Assembly (NCBI GenBank): GCA_013399855.1
Contig: VXAY01004102.1
Coordinates: 640,259 to 704,258, forward strand
Length of the DNA stretch: 64,000 nucleotides
From: Oxyruncus cristatus
Taxonomy: Eukaryota; Chordata; Aves; Passeriformes; Cotingidae
Direction of reading: 5' to 3'
Below, one piece after another: positions 63,079 to 64,000 of the stretch (its first letter is position 1; every line of letters begins with the position of its first letter). The translations under genes and the position numbers were made by a program. The notes beneath the pieces are model-generated. The model saw nothing but the letters and a program-made list of their open reading frames with translations, searched no databases and was not told the DNA's origin.

Positions 63079-64000
63079 ATTTGCCATTTATTTCTTCTCT
63101 GTACCATTTTGGGAAGGAATTTTGGACTTGGTCTTTAGTTTTGCAGCCAGCTATCCAAGACATGGAAACCTACAAACATGGATTTACAAACCCCATAAGA
63201 GATTCATGCATGTTTCTATGTGTCTGGAGTTGAAGTTCCTCTGCTTGGCTCTGGACCCTTTTCTCCTCTGCTTGATGCTGCACTGTAACATAACATTGTA
63301 ATATATCATAGCAAACAAGAAATGGCACAATGTCTCTCTTGGCCTGACTTGCGTTCAGTCATTTCTTTCCAAGCCTCAGGAGGTGTTTTAACTCTATCTG
63401 CGTGACTGGTATCAGAGGGATCATCTACCACTTTGTAGATGGTAGATCCAGTGGTCCAGTGTAGTTAGGCTGTTCCTGGATCCAACGAATGAAATGAAGA
63501 TCTTTGGACCACAGTGCTCCAGCCTCCGATCAGTGTTCAGATGTATTTTCAGTTGTGTTTGTAATATGATATCTGGTCCCAACAGAACTGGGTAAGCTGC
63601 AGCTGAAGAGCTGTACTGCTTGATGTTTTACTAAACAGATTTTTATCTATGCACGGTCTGTCTTCCTCTGATCAGCCTCCAGCTTTCCAGACCTTTCAGC
63701 TTGGAAGGCTCTCCACTGTATTGCACAAAGCTTTCAAAAATCTCCTTAGGGTTTTCTTCCACCTAAGTCCTTTCTGTTATTTGCTTTACTGTCACCATGA
63801 CAGCTTAAAGCTAATTTTCTGTCCCATTCATCTCTTAAATCCCAGTGATGAATAATTCTTGCTGTTGCTTTCTGTTGATAGATACCTGCCAGATGCTAGC
63901 TCCCCAAAACAAATCATTTGGTGATGCTTTACCATTTCTTAATTTAGCAAACTCATTTTCTGAATTTCTCCGAATGGATAAACTTCTGACCCACCACATG
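63079..64000. other. Intronic sequence to the window edge, nothing recognised
   Basis: No supported gene or repeat. No splice-flanked XKR4 exon 2-like sequence is visible before the edge. Confidence 0.5.

Larger units (their letters stand above)
12970..64000 (-). other. XKR4: XKR4 intron 2, partial
   Basis: All sequence upstream (in gene direction) of the exon 3 acceptor should be intron 2, which is very long in vertebrates. No sequence resembling exon 2, which should encode a TFLESAPQLVLQL-type segment and end in a donor, was found on the minus strand up to the right edge. No other supported gene lies inside it. The intron carries CR1 fragments, LTRs, microsatellites and one assembly gap, each listed separately. 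Confidence 0.8.

Noticed and set aside
12970..64000. XKR4 exon 2 within the window
   Set aside because: No minus-strand sequence encoding the expected TFLESAPQLVLQL-type segment with flanking splice sites was found.

Overview
The window is non-microbial: it looks like a stretch of a bird nuclear genome. The evidence is AT-rich, intron-like sequence with almost no coding capacity, several 5'-truncated CR1 LINEs ending in the avian-type ATTCTRTGATTCT tail, avian ERVL-type solo LTRs, and one vertebrate exon. A songbird or other neoavian is my best guess from the LTR types, but this is inference.

The only protein-coding sequence I can support is the last exon (exon 3) of XKR4 on the minus strand (12023-12969). 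It encodes about 314 C-terminal residues of a caspase-activated plasma-membrane phospholipid scramblase. Everything above 12970 should therefore be XKR4 intron 2, which runs past the right edge; I see no exon 2. Everything below 12022 is the 3' UTR and/or downstream flank.

Layout. 1-12022: unique AT-rich 3' UTR/flank with a candidate regulatory element (about 2380-2660), a CA/TA microsatellite, a 37-T run and a 75-bp perfectly alternating purine-pyrimidine tract. 12023-12969: XKR4 exon 3. 12970-20653: intron, mostly unique. 20654-21510: a solo LTR with a near-perfect target-site duplication. 22381-23285: a (TTTC)n microsatellite, an 805-base assembly gap and a poly-T run. 24400-30204: intron with a faint ancient CR1 relic and a 13-bp perfect hairpin. 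30205-36967: two CR1 fragments, a candidate conserved element, a G-quadruplex motif and a second LTR. 36968-52734: nearly featureless intron. 52735-54667: an old CR1 and a solo LTR bounded by a perfect 5-bp duplication. 54668-64000: a purine-rich tract, an eroded LTR and a CR1 3' end.

All eight confidently recognised retroelements lie in + orientation, antisense to XKR4. There is no operon, CRISPR array, phage or cassette, and I found no convincing undescribed system. The points most worth checking are the alternating purine-pyrimidine tract, the possible enhancers around XKR4, the solo LTR boundaries, and the assembly flaws at 22455-23259 and 35875.
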